A DNA stretch of 29,651 nucleotides from a bacterium. Its GTDB lineage: Bacteria; Chloroflexota; Dormibacteria; UBA8260; Bog-877. The translations under genes were made by a program, and so were the position numbers. The stretch is from contig JAJYWT010000119.1 of the NCBI GenBank assembly GCA_021791345.1, forward strand, positions 1 through 29,651, given 5' to 3'. Below, piece after piece: positions 16,899 through 27,555 of this stretch. The first letter of the stretch is position 1. Each line of letters begins with the position of its first letter. The notes under the pieces were generated by a model that did no database searches, had not been told where the DNA came from, and saw only the letters and a program-made list of their open reading frames with translations.

Positions 16899-19612
16899 TG
16901 GGCGCGATGGTGGAGGCGACCGGCCCTCGGGTGCTGCTGGTGGATGGCCACGGCCTGGCCTTTCGCGCCTATCACGCGCTGCCGGAGATGATCAACTCCA
17001 AGGGCGAGGCGATTCGGGTCGCCTATGGGTACACCTCGATGCTGTTGCTGGCTTTGTCCCAGGGGTTCGACTGCGCGGTCGCCGCCTTCGACCCGGCCGG
17101 CCCCACCTTCCGCGACCACAAGATGGCGACCTACAAGGGCCAGCGCAAGCCCACGCCGCAAGAGCTAATCGACCAGATCCCGATGCTGCAGCGGCTGACG
17201 GAGGCGCTCAACATCCCGGTGGTGGTGGTGCCCGGTTACGAGGCCGACGATGTGCTGGGCACCCTCGCCCGCCAGGCGCGTGAGCTCGGGTGCCGGACCG
17301 TGATCCTGACCGGTGACATGGACCTCATCCAACTGGTGGACGATGCCACCTTCGTGCAGACCAGCCGTCGGGGGAGCTCGGAGCCGATGGTGTACGACCC
17401 CGGGGCGGTGCGGGAGCGTTTCGGCTTCGCCCCCCCCCTGATGGTCGACTACAAGGCGCTCAGGGGTGACGCCAGCGACAACATCCCGGGGGTTCCGGGG
17501 ATCGGGGAGAAGACGGCGACCGCTCTGATCCAGCAATACGGGGACCTGGATCAGGTCCTGGCGGCGGTTCCGGCCATGCCCAGCGGGCGGACCCGCCGGG
17601 CCCTGGAGGAGCACGCCGAGGAGGCGCGCTTTGGTCGCGAGATGGTGACCATCGTGCGTGACGTGCCCGGGGTCCAGCTGGACCTGGACAGGTGCCGGGT
17701 CGAGGACTACGACTACCAGCGAGCCCGGGCACTGCTGGAGGAGATCGGCATGCCGAGCCTGGTGCGCCGGCTGCCCACCCCGACCGACCGGCCGCCGGCG
17801 GTCGAGGAGGGGCCTGCCCCCAGCGTGCTCGCGACCTCAGAGTCCCTGGCAGGGATAGTCGACGAGGTGCGCCGCGCGGGCGGCCCGGTGACGGTTCGGG
17901 TGGTGGCGGCGGCGCCGCGGCGCCGGGGCCGGATCCTGGGGGTGGCCCTGGCGCTGGACGGGCAGCGCAGCTGGTATGTGCCGATCGAAGGCAGCGCGCG
18001 TCTTGATCCGGAGGCGCTGGCCCCGCTGCGCGCCCTGCTGGCGGACCCTCAGGTCGCCAAGCAGGCTTTTCAGTGGAAGGACGAGCTGCTGGCACTGATG
18101 GGCGCGGGATGGGAGGCATCCGAGGCGGAGTTCGACTGCGTGCTCGCCTCCTACCTGGCCGACTCCCGGGGGCGAACTCCCACCCTGGCCGCCCTCTGCC
18201 AGGAGTTTGGGGGCCCGACCCCTCCACCACCCCGCGCGGCCCAGGTGGGCGAGCTGCCGTTGGAGAGCGACCGATCCGTCGGAGAGGGGAGCGAGGTGAC
18301 CTGGGCCGCGGCCGAAGCCGCATGCACCGCCGCGATCCGGCCTGCGCTGGAGCGGCATCTGGCGGAAGCGCAGGGGCTGGAGCTGCTCCGCGATCTGGAG
18401 ATACCGGTCTCGCGCGTTCTGGCGGAGATGGAGGAGATCGGGGTGCGGCTGGACGCGGGACAGTTGGAGGCACTCGCCGCCGAGCTCTCGGTCCAGGTGC
18501 AGGGCCTGGAAGAGGAGATGTTCCGTCTGGCGGGACGAGAGTTCCTGCCGGGCTCACCGGTTCAGCTGGCGCGGCTGCTCTACGACGAGCTGGGGCTGCA
18601 GAGCTCGCGGCGCACCAAGACCGGTCGGTCGACGGACGCCCAGGCGCTGGAGGCGTTGCGGGAGCAGCACCCGATCGTGCCGCTGATCCTGGAGTGGCGC
18701 CAGGTGACCAAGTTGAAGAGCACCTATGTGGATGCGCTGCCGCAGCTGGTGGATCCGGACGACGGTCGCATTCACACCAGCTTCAATCAGGCGGTGGCCG
18801 CCACCGGGCGGCTCTCGTCGAGCGATCCCAATCTGCAGAACATCCCCATCCGCAGCGAGCTGGGGCGGCGCATCCGGGCCGCCTTCGTACCGGGCGATCC
18901 CGCCTGGCGCCTGGTCTCGGCGGACTATTCCCAGATCGAGCTCCGGGTGCTGGCGCATCTCAGCGGGGATCCTCAGCTGCTGGCCGCCTTCCAGCGCGGC
19001 GACGACGTCCACGCGGATACCGCGGCCCAGGTCTTCTCGGTGGACCGCGCGGCGGTCACTCCCGACCAGCGGCGGATGGCCAAGGTGGTCAACTTCGGGA
19101 TCCTCTACGGGCTCTCCAGCTTCGGCTTGGCGCGTGACCTCGGGATTCCTGCCGGAGTGGCTGAGGAGTTCATCCAGCGCTACTTCCAGACCTTCTCCGG
19201 GGTGCGAGGGTACCTGGACTCGGTCCGCCAGGAGGCCCGCAGCCAGGGGTACGTCAGCACCTTGCTTGGTCGCCGACGCTACCTGACCGACATCCACTCC
19301 AACAACCGGCAGGTCCGGGAGGCGAGCGAGCGGATGGCGATCAACATGCCCATCCAGGGCTCGGCGGCAGACCTTATGAAGTTGGGCATGGTCCGCACGG
19401 CCCAGGTGCTCCGCCGCTCCGGACTCAGCGCCAGGATGCTGCTCCAGGTCCACGACGAGCTGGTCTTCGAGGCGCCCGCAGAGGAGGTGGCGGAGGTGGG
19501 CCGTCTCGCCCGCGACGGGATGGGTGGAGCGTTCGAGCTCAAAGTACCCTTGGTGGTTGACCTCAAGGCCGGCGCCAACTGGCGGGACCTTACGCCGCTC
19601 GGCCTCGGCTGA
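16898..19612 (+). CDS. polA: DNA polymerase I
   Basis: This 904-residue enzyme repairs DNA and removes RNA primers. The N-terminal 5'-3' exonuclease (FEN) domain spans about residues 1-290, with LLVDGHGLAFRAYHAL, YEADDVLG, TGDMDL and SDNIPGVPGIGEKTA. The polymerase domain, about 480-904, carries motif A DYSQIELR (Asp676), the O-helix RRMAKVVNFGILYG with a Phe rather than Tyr, and motif C QVHDELVFEAP (Asp853). The middle domain lacks the three proofreading exonuclease motifs: no DTE, no N-x-x-x-D, and no Tyr-x-x-x-Asp. It is therefore probably structural only, as in Taq and Bacillus enzymes. ATG 16898 overlaps the preceding stop; a second ATG at 16907 is an alternative. Fpg follows 8 nt after the stop. 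Confidence 0.97.
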   Translation: MGAMVEATGPRVLLVDGHGLAFRAYHALPEMINSKGEAIRVAYGYTSMLLLALSQGFDCAVAAFDPAGPTFRDHKMATYKGQRKPTPQELIDQIPMLQRLTEALNIPVVVVPGYEADDVLGTLARQARELGCRTVILTGDMDLIQLVDDATFVQTSRRGSSEPMVYDPGAVRERFGFAPPLMVDYKALRGDASDNIPGVPGIGEKTATALIQQYGDLDQVLAAVPAMPSGRTRRALEEHAEEARFGREMVTIVRDVPGVQLDLDRCRVEDYDYQRARALLEEIGMPSLVRRLPTPTDRPPAVEEGPAPSVLATSESLAGIVDEVRRAGGPVTVRVVAAAPRRRGRILGVALALDGQRSWYVPIEGSARLDPEALAPLRALLADPQVAKQAFQWKDELLALMGAGWEASEAEFDCVLASYLADSRGRTPTLAALCQEFGGPTPPPPRAAQVGELPLESDRSVGEGSEVTWAAAEAACTAAIRPALERHLAEAQGLELLRDLEIPVSRVLAEMEEIGVRLDAGQLEALAAELSVQVQGLEEEMFRLAGREFLPGSPVQLARLLYDELGLQSSRRTKTGRSTDAQALEALREQHPIVPLILEWRQVTKLKSTYVDALPQLVDPDDGRIHTSFNQAVAATGRLSSSDPNLQNIPIRSELGRRIRAAFVPGDPAWRLVSADYSQIELRVLAHLSGDPQLLAAFQRGDDVHADTAAQVFSVDRAAVTPDQRRMAKVVNFGILYGLSSFGLARDLGIPAGVAEEFIQRYFQTFSGVRGYLDSVRQEARSQGYVSTLLGRRRYLTDIHSNNRQVREASERMAINMPIQGSAADLMKLGMVRTAQVLRRSGLSARMLLQVHDELVFEAPAEEVAEVGRLARDGMGGAFELKVPLVVDLKAGANWRDLTPLGLG

Positions 19613-19620
19613 GGCTGGAC

Positions 19621-20445
19621 GTGCCGGAGCTTCCGGAGGTCGAGACCATCGTGCGCGATCTGCGCCCGGTGATCGTGGGCCGGCGGATCGAAGAGGTGGT
19701 CCACCTCAACCCCCAGGTGCTTCGCCACCCGAGCCTCGGCGAGGCGCTGGAGGCACTGCCGCATCGGGCCGTGCTCCGGCTCAGCCGCAGGGGGAAGTTC
19801 ATCCGCATGCACCTGGACTCCGGACAGCTGCTGGTGGTGCACCTGGGCATGAGCGGCAGCCTCACGATCGCGGCCACGGAGACCGTGCCGTTGAGCCACA
19901 CCCATCTGCGGCTGCGGCTGGAGGGCGGGGATGAGATGCGCTATCGCGACCCCCGCCGGTTCGGGCGGGTCGCCCTCGGAAGTGAGCCGGAGCTGGTCAG
20001 TGGAGGAGCGCTCCCGGTGCTGGGGGAGGAGCCGCTCGCGCGGGGCTTTCCGACTGAGGTGGTGCACCAGGCCCTGCGTTCCTCGAGGCGCCCGGTCAAG
20101 GCGGTGCTGCTGGACCAGGCGGTGATCGCGGGCTGCGGGAACATTTACGCCGACGAAGCCTGTTTCCTGGCGCGGGTCCGCCCCTCCCGGCGCGCCTTCA
20201 CCCTCACCGCTCAGGACCGCCGGCGTCTGCTGGCGGCGCTGCCGGTCGTGATGCGGGAGGCGGTCAGGCGGCGCGGGACTTCGTTCTCCGACTATCGGGA
20301 CGGCTTCGGGGCCAAGGGCGAGGCGTTCGAGTCCCTGCTGGTCTACGGAAGAGGTGGCGACGCCTGCGCCCGCTGCGGTAGTACCCTGCGGCAGTCGACA
20401 GTGGCGGGACGGACCACGGTGTTCTGCGCGAGGTGTCAGGGTTGA
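19621..20445 (+). CDS. mutM: Formamidopyrimidine-DNA glycosylase
   Basis: Fpg/MutM removes oxidised purines such as 8-oxoguanine and cuts the resulting abasic site. The 274-residue chain starts PELPEVE after the initiator; processing exposes the catalytic Pro and Glu. A conserved Lys lies in RRGKFI. The helix-two-turn-helix region shows GCGNIYADEACFLARV, and the C-terminal zinc finger has Cys249, Cys252, Cys269 and Cys272 (CARC...CARC). All features of an active enzyme are present. GTG 19621 is fixed as start by the PELPEVE motif. It is placed after polA with an 8-nt gap and overlaps the glycosyltransferase start, so it is probably part of one repair-centred transcript. Nei-type enzymes share the fold, but the sequence fits MutM better. 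Confidence 0.95.
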   Translation: MPELPEVETIVRDLRPVIVGRRIEEVVHLNPQVLRHPSLGEALEALPHRAVLRLSRRGKFIRMHLDSGQLLVVHLGMSGSLTIAATETVPLSHTHLRLRLEGGDEMRYRDPRRFGRVALGSEPELVSGGALPVLGEEPLARGFPTEVVHQALRSSRRPVKAVLLDQAVIAGCGNIYADEACFLARVRPSRRAFTLTAQDRRRLLAALPVVMREAVRRRGTSFSDYRDGFGAKGEAFESLLVYGRGGDACARCGSTLRQSTVAGRTTVFCARCQG

Positions 20446-21536
20446 AGAGACGGGTCGCGGTGGTGTCCTTCGATGACGTGCCACCGGTTGGGGGCCAGGG
20501 GAGGTATGTGGCCGGCCTGGAGCGGCAGATGCCCATGGAGGGCTACCAGATCGAGATGATCAGCCCCAAGCGGGGCCCGTGGGGGGAGTGCCCGCGGATC
20601 CCGCGCCGGACCCGCCGTCCTCCGCTGGACTTCTCCCTGTACCTGCGCCGACACATCGAGCAGGTGGCGCGGGACGTGAAACCCGAGCTCTGGCACTACC
20701 AGGGAGGACCGGGCGGGGTCATGGTCCGGCGCCACCCACCCGAGGCGCCCCTGATCTACACGTCCCACCACACCTATCGGACCGCTCACGGGCGCAATCT
20801 GGGGACGATGCCGATGGGTTACATGGAGTCGCGGGGATATCGGATGGCCGAGCACGTGATCGCGGTCAGCCCCTCGACCGCGGCCTCGCTCATGGCCGAC
20901 TCGGGCGTCCCCCGGGGGCGGATCTCGGTGATCCCCTCCGGCGTGGACACCGGTTGGTTGCAACCCCCGCCGGAGGAGTCCGAACGGGACACGATCCTGT
21001 TCGTGGGGCGGCTGATCCCGGCCAAGGGGGTGCAGTACTTTGTCGCCATGTTCAGGGCGCTGGCCCAGGAGCACCCAGGGCTGGTCGCGGAGGTGTGCGG
21101 TGATGGCGTGCTCCTGCCGGTCGCCATGGGGGCGGCGGAGAAGTTCGAGGGCCGGCTGCACATCCGCGGGCGAGTCGACGACACCGAGCTGCGGGAGGCC
21201 TACCGCCGAGCGCGGGTGTTCGTGATGCCCTCTCGGTTCGAGGGGCTGGGACTGGTGGCGCTCGAGGCGATGGCCTGCGGGACCCCGGTTGTGGGGATGG
21301 ACGTGCCCGGGCTCCGAGACATGCGCGACACCGGGATCACCCTGGTGCCGCCCGACGATCAGAAGGCGCTCCACGATGAGGTCAACCGTCTGCTGCTGGA
21401 TGGCGCCCGCTGGCGGGAGCTGTCGGCTCAGGCGGTCGAGGTGGTGCGCTCCAGCTACTCGTGGGATGCCATCCGCCCCCGAATAGCCGAGGTCTACCGC
21501 TCGGTGCTGCCCTCGAGTTCGACCCAGGCGGCATAG
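20433..21536 (+). CDS. GT4-family glycosyltransferase
   Basis: This 367-residue retaining glycosyltransferase has the GT-B fold. The N-terminal domain begins with RVAVVSFDDVPPVGGQGRYV, containing the usual Gly-Gly loop. The C-terminal domain shows ISVIPSGVDTGWL, DTILFVGRLIPAKGVQYFV and FVMPSRFEGLGLVALEAMACGTPVVG, where the E-x7-E type nucleotide-sugar motif lies. It should transfer a sugar from an activated donor to a lipid, glycan or small molecule; the acceptor is unknown. The start is uncertain. GTG 20433 gives the longest chain, but TTG 20442 overlaps the mutM stop as TTGA and has GAGG (20430-20433) 8 nt upstream, so it may be the real one. The 3' end overlaps the ABC-F gene on the other strand by 43 nt. 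Confidence 0.88.
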   Translation: MSGLKRRVAVVSFDDVPPVGGQGRYVAGLERQMPMEGYQIEMISPKRGPWGECPRIPRRTRRPPLDFSLYLRRHIEQVARDVKPELWHYQGGPGGVMVRRHPPEAPLIYTSHHTYRTAHGRNLGTMPMGYMESRGYRMAEHVIAVSPSTAASLMADSGVPRGRISVIPSGVDTGWLQPPPEESERDTILFVGRLIPAKGVQYFVAMFRALAQEHPGLVAEVCGDGVLLPVAMGAAEKFEGRLHIRGRVDDTELREAYRRARVFVMPSRFEGLGLVALEAMACGTPVVGMDVPGLRDMRDTGITLVPPDDQKALHDEVNRLLLDGARWRELSAQAVEVVRSSYSWDAIRPRIAEVYRSVLPSSSTQAA

Positions 21537-23341
21537 CCGGCCTGGAGCTCGCGTTCCACCTCACCCAACCGCTCCAACAGGCTCCCTTCCAGAGTGGGCT
21601 GGCGGTGGGTCGCGGGGTCGGCCAGGCGATCGGTCAACGCCTGCCGCTCGGCCTCCAGGTCAGCGATCCGGCGCTCGACGCCGTTGCCGGTGGGCCCAGT
21701 CCGGCGGTCCGGCGCGGCCCGCCTCGGGGCGCTCGGCTGCGACCGCCTGGCCTTGGTCGGACGCGGGGGAGCGGCCGGGCGCGCGGGGGCGCGCTCGGCG
21801 AGCTGTCCGTCCCTGACCTCCAGGACCCGATTGGCGACGGCGTCGACGAAGTAGCGGTCGTGGGACACCATGATCACCGCTCCGCGATAGTCCGACAGCG
21901 CCTGTTCCAGCACCTCCTGGGCGGGGATGTCGAGATGGTTGGTGGGCTCATCCAGCAGCAGGCAGTTCGCCTCATCCATACCCAGCCGGGCCAGTGCCAC
22001 CCGCGCCTTCTCGCCCCCCGACAGGTCCCCCACGATCGCCTCGGCGCGTTCGCCACTGAACAGCATCGCGCCCAGCACCGAGCGGGCGCGCTCGGTGAGC
22101 GCGTGAGGATGGTCGTCGAGCAAGGTCTGGAGCACCGTGCGCTGCGGGTCGAGGTCCGAGAAGTCCTGCCGGTAAAGGCGCAGGTGGGCTCTGGAGCCCC
22201 TCACCACCCGGCCGGCGACCGGCTCCAGATCGCCCACCAGGGTGTGCAGGAAGGTGGTCTTGCCCGAGCCGTTGGGTCCCAGGATGGCCAGCCGATCGCC
22301 GCGTGAGATGACCAGGTCTGGGGTGGAGAAGAGGACCTGCCCGGCGCGCCCGCAGCGCAGCCCCTCGGTCCGGAGCACCACCGCGGCGCTGGGGGCGGCG
22401 TGCAGGGCAAGCCGCATTCGCCTGAGCTCGGTCGGCTCCGGCACCCGCTCGAGGCGGTCCAGCAAAGTCTGCCGCCCGCGCGCCTGGCGTGCCCGCTGGC
22501 CGGCCTTGTAGCGCCGGATGTACTCCTCTTGGTGGGTGATGTGGGCCTGCTGCGCCTCCCAGGCCCGGCGCCACCGCAGCCGGCGCTCCTGGCGCTGCCG
22601 GAGGTAGCTGTCGTAGCTGCCGTCGTACACCTCGACCCGGCCCGCCTCCAGCTCCACCACCTTGGTGCAGACCCGCTCCAGGAGGCGCCGGTCGTGGGCC
22701 ACCAGACAGAGGGTCCGCGCGCTCTGGATGAGGTGAGACTCCAGCCATTCGATGGCGGCCAGGTCCAGATGGTTGGTGGGCTCGTCGAGCAGCACCAGGT
22801 CGGCATCCTGGAGCAGCAGCTTGGCGAGCTCCAGCCGTCGCACCTGACCGACGCTCAGCTCGAGTGGTGAGCGCGCCTGTTCGGCCTCCTCCAGACCGAG
22901 GCCGTGGAGGACGGCGCGAGCCCGCGATTCGAGCTCGTACCCCCCCAGCCCCTCGTAGGCGGCCTGGCACTCACCGTAGCGCGCCAGCTGCTCGTCCAGC
23001 TCCGGGCTCGGTTCGCGCAGCCGCTGTTCCAGGTGGATCATCTCGTCGCGGAGGCGTGCCAGATCCACCCGGCTCGCCATCGCCTCGCCCAGGACCGTCT
23101 CGGCGGTGGGTTCGGGGGACTCCTGCGGAAGGTAGGTGACGATCAGCCGTCCCTGGCGCTCGATCGAGCCCGCGGCAGGCTGCTCCAGGTTGGCCAGCAG
23201 GTTCAGGAAGCTGGACTTGCCCGCGCCGTTGGCACCGACCACACCGATCCGGTCCCCGGGCTCGACTCTTAGGTCCAGCCCTGAGAAGACCAGCCGGTCC
23301 CCGTACTCGACCGCCACCCCGCTGCAGTTGATCAAGGACAT
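21494..23341 (-). CDS. ABC-F family ATPase
   Basis: This 615-residue soluble protein has two ABC domains and no membrane segments, the ABC-F plan. ABC-F proteins act on ribosomes in translation control or drug protection. Domain 1 has Walker [10 protein letters not shown], signature [13 protein letters not shown] and Walker [13 protein letters not shown]. Domain 2 has [22 protein letters not shown] and [12 protein letters not shown]. The linker between them is long, basic and rich in Gln/Arg (about residues 235-310). A charged C-terminal extension with a coiled-coil look follows domain 2. The start at 23341 is preferred to one nine codons upstream because GGAGG (23350-23354) lies 8 nt before it. 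The subfamily (EttA, Uup or YdiF-like) is not certain. It is divergent from uvrB. Confidence 0.93.
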   Translation of the reverse strand: MSLINCSGVAVEYGDRLVFSGLDLRVEPGDRIGVVGANGAGKSSFLNLLANLEQPAAGSIERQGRLIVTYLPQESPEPTAETVLGEAMASRVDLARLRDEMIHLEQRLREPSPELDEQLARYGECQAAYEGLGGYELESRARAVLHGLGLEEAEQARSPLELSVGQVRRLELAKLLLQDADLVLLDEPTNHLDLAAIEWLESHLIQSARTLCLVAHDRRLLERVCTKVVELEAGRVEVYDGSYDSYLRQRQERRLRWRRAWEAQQAHITHQEEYIRRYKAGQRARQARGRQTLLDRLERVPEPTELRRMRLALHAAPSAAVVLRTEGLRCGRAGQVLFSTPDLVISRGDRLAILGPNGSGKTTFLHTLVGDLEPVAGRVVRGSRAHLRLYRQDFSDLDPQRTVLQTLLDDHPHALTERARSVLGAMLFSGERAEAIVGDLSGGEKARVALARLGMDEANCLLLDEPTNHLDIPAQEVLEQALSDYRGAVIMVSHDRYFVDAVANRVLEVRDGQLAERAPARPAAPPRPTKARRSQPSAPRRAAPDRRTGPTGNGVERRIADLEAERQALTDRLADPATHRQPTLEGSLLERLGEVERELQAGYAAWVELEGSTER

Positions 23342-23416
23342 GGGGCCTGCCTCCGGACTGGTTGGCAAGACGGTTCCTGGATGCGGTCAGCCGGCGGCGG
23401 CTGGCATACTCGACGG

Positions 23417-25438
23417 GTGCCCAGCCTGCGTCTAGCCGCGCCCTTCTCGCCGACCGGCGACCAGCCCCAGGCGATCGAGGCGTTGCGCCGCGGCCTGGAG
23501 CGGGGAGACCGGCACCAGGTGCTGTTGGGAGTCACGGGCAGCGGCAAGACGTTCACCATCTCGAATGTAGTGGCGGCGGTGGGCAGACCGGTGCTGGTGC
23601 TCAGCCCCAACAAGACGCTGGCGGCCCAGCTGTGGGCTGAATTCAAGGCCTTCTTCCCCGACAACGCCGTCGAATACTTCGTCTCCTACTACGACTACTA
23701 CCAGCCCGAGGCCTACATCCCGCGCACCGACACCTACATCGAGAAGGACTCCTCCCGGAACGAGGAAATCGACCGCCTCCGCAACGCCGCCACCAGGTCG
23801 CTCCTGACCCGGCGGGACGTGATCGTGGTGGCCTCTATCTCATGCATCTATGGCGTGGGCTCACCAGAAGATTACCTCGGCGAGTCGGTCACGCTCCATC
23901 CGGGGGACAGCTGGCGGCGCGACATCCTCCTGCGCAAGTTCGCCAACCTGCAGTATGCCCGTAACGACACCGACTTCGGGCGAAGCCGATTTCGGGTCCG
24001 CGGCGACGTGGTGGACATCCAGCCCGCCTACGAAGAGGTCGCGAGCCGGATCTTCTTCTTCGGAGACGAGGTCGAGCGGATAGTGGACTTCGACCCTCTG
24101 ACCGGAGAGATCCTGGCGGATCGGGGGGAGCTCGACATCTTCCCGGCGTCGCACTACGTGACTCCCAAGGAAAAGCTGGATCGCGCCCTGCTTGCCATCG
24201 AGGCTGAGCTGGAGGAGCGGCTGCGGGAGCTGGAGGTGCAGGGCAAGCTCCTGGAGGCCCAGCGCCTGCGTCAGCGCACCATGTTCGATCTCGAGATGAT
24301 GCGCGAGACCGGTACCTGCGCCGGGATCGAGAACTACTCGCGGCACCTGACCGGGCGGAAGGAGGGCGAGCGGCCCTTCACGCTCATGGACTTCCTGCCC
24401 GAGGACACGGTGGTCGTGGTGGACGAGTCCCACGTCGCGGTGCCGCAGATCGGCGGGATGTATGGCGGAGACCGCTCCCGCAAGCTGCCTCTGGTGGAGT
24501 ACGGCTTTCGGCTGCCCTCCGCGCTGGACAATCGCCCGCTCACGTTCGCGGAGTGGGAGGCGTCGGTCAGGCAGCTCATATACGTGTCCGCCACCCCTGG
24601 CCCGTACGAGATGGAGCGGGCGTCGCAGGTGGTGGAGCAGCTGTTGCGCCCGACCGGCCTGCTGGACCCGCCGATCGAGGTCCGTCCGTCCCATGGCCAG
24701 ATCGATGACCTTCTGAAGGAGATCGCGGCGACCGTTGGGCGGGGCCAGCGCACACTGGTGACCACGCTTACCAAGCGGATGGCCGAGGATCTCACCGACT
24801 ACCTGAGGGAGGCGGGGGTGAAGGTGCAGTATCTGCACTCCGACGTGGACACCCTGGAGCGGGTCGAGGTCATCCGCGACCTGCGCCTTGGGGTCTATGA
24901 CGTGGTGGTGGGGATCAACCTGCTGCGGGAGGGGCTGGACCTGCCCGAGGTCAGTTTCATCGCCATCCTGGACGCGGACAAGGAGGGGTTCCTGCGTGGC
25001 TACCGCTCCTTGATCCAGACCGCGGGCCGGGCGGCGCGCAACGTCGATGGCCGGGTGGTGATGTACGCCGACTCCGTCTCGGAAGCCATGCGGGAGACGC
25101 TGGCGGAGACCGAGCGGCGGCGCGCGATTCAGGCCGCGCACAACCAGCAGCATGGGATCACTCCGACCACCATCGTCAAGGCGGTCAGGGAGCAGGAGAT
25201 GGCCCGCGCCGCGCACGAGGAGGCTGCGGTCGAGTTTCAGGAAGCCAAGGGGCTACCTCCCGATGAACTGCTGAGGGTCACCTTGGAGCTGGAGAAGGCG
25301 ATGAAGCGGGCCGCCTCGAACCTGGATTTCGAGAGAGCCGCCGCCCTGCGCGACCGCCTGGTCGCCCTGCGGCGCGAGTCAGAGCCCGTGGCGGCGGTGC
25401 AGCCGAGGCGGCCGGTGCGGCGGAGGCGGGGCCCGTGA
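23417..25438 (+). CDS. uvrB: UvrABC excision nuclease subunit B
   Basis: UvrB is the damage-verifying helicase-like subunit of nucleotide excision repair; it is loaded by UvrA and recruits UvrC. The 673-residue protein has Walker A GVTGSGKT (about residues 38-45), the beta-hairpin [12 protein letters not shown] that probes DNA, and the family block [20 protein letters not shown]. Motifs V and VI follow ([14 protein letters not shown] and QTAGRAARN), and a C-terminal UVR domain ([26 protein letters not shown]) contacts UvrC. GTG 23417 is chosen because family proteins begin just before the F-x-P-T-GDQP-x-AI motif; an upstream ATG at 23381 adds 12 unlikely residues. No ribosome binding site is clear. 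The stop overlaps glgX (GTGA). Confidence 0.97.
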   Translation: MPSLRLAAPFSPTGDQPQAIEALRRGLERGDRHQVLLGVTGSGKTFTISNVVAAVGRPVLVLSPNKTLAAQLWAEFKAFFPDNAVEYFVSYYDYYQPEAYIPRTDTYIEKDSSRNEEIDRLRNAATRSLLTRRDVIVVASISCIYGVGSPEDYLGESVTLHPGDSWRRDILLRKFANLQYARNDTDFGRSRFRVRGDVVDIQPAYEEVASRIFFFGDEVERIVDFDPLTGEILADRGELDIFPASHYVTPKEKLDRALLAIEAELEERLRELEVQGKLLEAQRLRQRTMFDLEMMRETGTCAGIENYSRHLTGRKEGERPFTLMDFLPEDTVVVVDESHVAVPQIGGMYGGDRSRKLPLVEYGFRLPSALDNRPLTFAEWEASVRQLIYVSATPGPYEMERASQVVEQLLRPTGLLDPPIEVRPSHGQIDDLLKEIAATVGRGQRTLVTTLTKRMAEDLTDYLREAGVKVQYLHSDVDTLERVEVIRDLRLGVYDVVVGINLLREGLDLPEVSFIAILDADKEGFLRGYRSLIQTAGRAARNVDGRVVMYADSVSEAMRETLAETERRRAIQAAHNQQHGITPTTIVKAVREQEMARAAHEEAAVEFQEAKGLPPDELLRVTLELEKAMKRAASNLDFERAAALRDRLVALRRESEPVAAVQPRRPVRRRRGP

Positions 25439-27555
25439 CCCGCCCATGGCCGGGCCAGGCCTACCCTCTGGGGGCGACCTGGGATGGCACGGGGACGAAC
25501 TTCTCGATCTTCTCCGAGGCGGCGGAGCGGGTGGAGCTGTGTCTCTTTGGGGAGGATGGCTCCGAACAGCGCATCGATCTGGTCGAGGTCGACGGTTTCT
25601 GTTGGCACGGGTACCTGCCGGGCGTCGGTCCGGGTCAGCGCTACGGCTATCGGGTGCACGGCACCTACGACCCCAGCCGCGGAGAGCGCTGCAACCCCGC
25701 CAACCTCCTGCTGGACCCATACGCCAAGGCCGTGGAGGGGACCGTGCGTTGGGATCGGTCGGTGTACGGCTACCAGTTCGGCAGCCCCGACGGTGACGGG
25801 ACCCCCAACCGCATCGACTCCAAACAGTCGGTCCCGCGCTCGGTCGTGGTCGACCCCTCATTCGACTGGGGCGGGGATCGTCAGCTCCACACTCCCTGGA
25901 ACGAGACCGTGGTGTACGAGGCCCACGTGCGCGGCCTGACCAAGCTCCACCCCGAGGTGGAGCCGGAGCTGCGGGGGACCTATGCGGGGCTGGGCAGCCA
26001 GCCGGTGATCGACTACCTGCGTGATCTGGGGGTGAGTGCGGTGGAGCTGCTGCCGGTTCACCAGTTCATCCACGACCACGCTTTGGTCCAGCGCGGCCTG
26101 CGCAACTACTGGGGCTACAACTCGATCGCCTTTCTCGCGCCCCATAACCAGTACAGCGCCTCCGGCCAGCGCGGGGAGCAGGTGCGGGAATTCAAGGAGA
26201 TGGTCAAGGCCCTCCACAAAGGCGGGATCGAGGTGATCCTCGACGTGGTCTACAACCACACCGCTGAGGGCAGCAACCTGGGACCGACTCTGTGCTTCCG
26301 CGGGATCGACAACCGAGCGTACTACCGGCTTCTACCCGATAACCCGCGCTACAACATGGACTACACCGGCACCGGCAACACCCTGAACATGCGCCATCCC
26401 CACGTGCTGCAACTGATCATGGACAGCCTGCGCTACTGGATCCAGGAGATGCACGTGGACGGCTTCCGTTTCGACCTGGCGGCGGCGCTGGCGCGCGAGC
26501 TCCACGACGTCGATCGCCTGTCGGCCTTCTTCGACATCATCCAGCAGGATCCGGTCATAAACCAGGTCAAGCTGATCGCGGAACCGTGGGATGTCGGTGA
26601 GGGCGGATATCAGGTCGGCAACTTCCCGCCTCTGTGGTCGGAGTGGAACGGCAAGTACCGCGACACCGTCCGGGACTACTGGCGCGGCGCCGAGAGCGGG
26701 GTTGCCGAATTCGCCTACCGTCTCACGGGGAGCTCTGATCTCTACGCCTCCAACGGGCGCAGGCCATTCGCCTCGGTGAACTTCGTCACCTGCCACGACG
26801 GGTTCACCCTGGCCGACCTGGTCAGCTACAACCAGAAGCACAACGAGGACAACGGCGAGGACAACCGCGACGGCACTGACGACAACCGCTCCTGGAACTG
26901 CGGGGTCGAGGGGCCAACGGATGACCCGGCGGTGTTGGAGCTCAGGGCGCGGCAGCAGCGGAACTTTCTGGCGACCCTGATGCTCTCCCAGGGGGTGCCG
27001 ATGCTGCTGGCGGGCGATGAGCTGGGGAGATCCCAGCAGGGCAACAACAACGCCTTCTGCCAGGACAATGAGATCTCCTGGGTCGACTGGACCCTGCGGG
27101 ATGCCAACTCGGGGCTGCTGAACTTCACCAAGGCGATGATCCGGTTGCGCCGGGAGAACCGGGTCCTGCGTCGGCGCCGCTGGTTCGAGGGTGTCACGCT
27201 CCATGGCCAGGGGGTGTCCGACATCGGCTGGTTCACCCCCCAGGGGGAGGAGATGGTGGAGGAGGAGTGGGGCCAGGGTTTCGTCAAGTCGATCGCGGTC
27301 TTCCTGAACGGACGCGCCAGCCTGTCGCCCGACCTTAGGGGAGAGACGGCGACCAGCGCCAGCATCTGCCTGCTCTTCAACGCCCACAGCGAGGCGGTCG
27401 AGTTCAAGCTGCCCAGCATCGAGTGGGGCGACGGCTGGGAGCTGGAGGCTAACACCGCCGAGACCACCGAGATCGCGGTCGGCCATCACTTCGAGTCCGG
27501 AGATACGATTCCCGTCGCGGCGCGCTCCTTGATGATCCTCATCCGGCGTGACTGA
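25435..27555 (+). CDS. glgX: Glycogen debranching enzyme GlgX/TreX
   Basis: GlgX hydrolyses alpha-1,6 branch points of glycogen and limit dextrins. In organisms with TreY and TreZ the enzyme is often called TreX and feeds linear chains to them. The 706-residue chain has an N-terminal CBM48 domain ([28 protein letters not shown]) and a GH13 barrel. The nucleophile is Asp347 in DGFRFDLA, the acid Glu383 in AEPWDVG, and the third acid Asp455 in [24 protein letters not shown] is a hallmark of GlgX/isoamylase-type debranching enzymes. GTG 25435 overlaps the uvrB stop, and the next gene starts before this stop, so translation of the three genes is linked. Activity is confident; whether the role is mainly glycogen or trehalose is not. 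Confidence 0.95.
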   Translation: MTRPWPGQAYPLGATWDGTGTNFSIFSEAAERVELCLFGEDGSEQRIDLVEVDGFCWHGYLPGVGPGQRYGYRVHGTYDPSRGERCNPANLLLDPYAKAVEGTVRWDRSVYGYQFGSPDGDGTPNRIDSKQSVPRSVVVDPSFDWGGDRQLHTPWNETVVYEAHVRGLTKLHPEVEPELRGTYAGLGSQPVIDYLRDLGVSAVELLPVHQFIHDHALVQRGLRNYWGYNSIAFLAPHNQYSASGQRGEQVREFKEMVKALHKGGIEVILDVVYNHTAEGSNLGPTLCFRGIDNRAYYRLLPDNPRYNMDYTGTGNTLNMRHPHVLQLIMDSLRYWIQEMHVDGFRFDLAAALARELHDVDRLSAFFDIIQQDPVINQVKLIAEPWDVGEGGYQVGNFPPLWSEWNGKYRDTVRDYWRGAESGVAEFAYRLTGSSDLYASNGRRPFASVNFVTCHDGFTLADLVSYNQKHNEDNGEDNRDGTDDNRSWNCGVEGPTDDPAVLELRARQQRNFLATLMLSQGVPMLLAGDELGRSQQGNNNAFCQDNEISWVDWTLRDANSGLLNFTKAMIRLRRENRVLRRRRWFEGVTLHGQGVSDIGWFTPQGEEMVEEEWGQGFVKSIAVFLNGRASLSPDLRGETATSASICLLFNAHSEAVEFKLPSIEWGDGWELEANTAETTEIAVGHHFESGDTIPVAARSLMILIRRD

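Noticed and set aside
23362..23410. Promoter for uvrB from TTGGCA and CATACT
   Set aside because: The two boxes are 37 bp apart, too far for a sigma-70 promoter; no better pair was found.
23861..25216. 451-codon open frame on the minus strand within uvrB
   Set aside because: Lies wholly inside an intact uvrB; His/Val/Leu/Gln-rich antisense translation without a domain.
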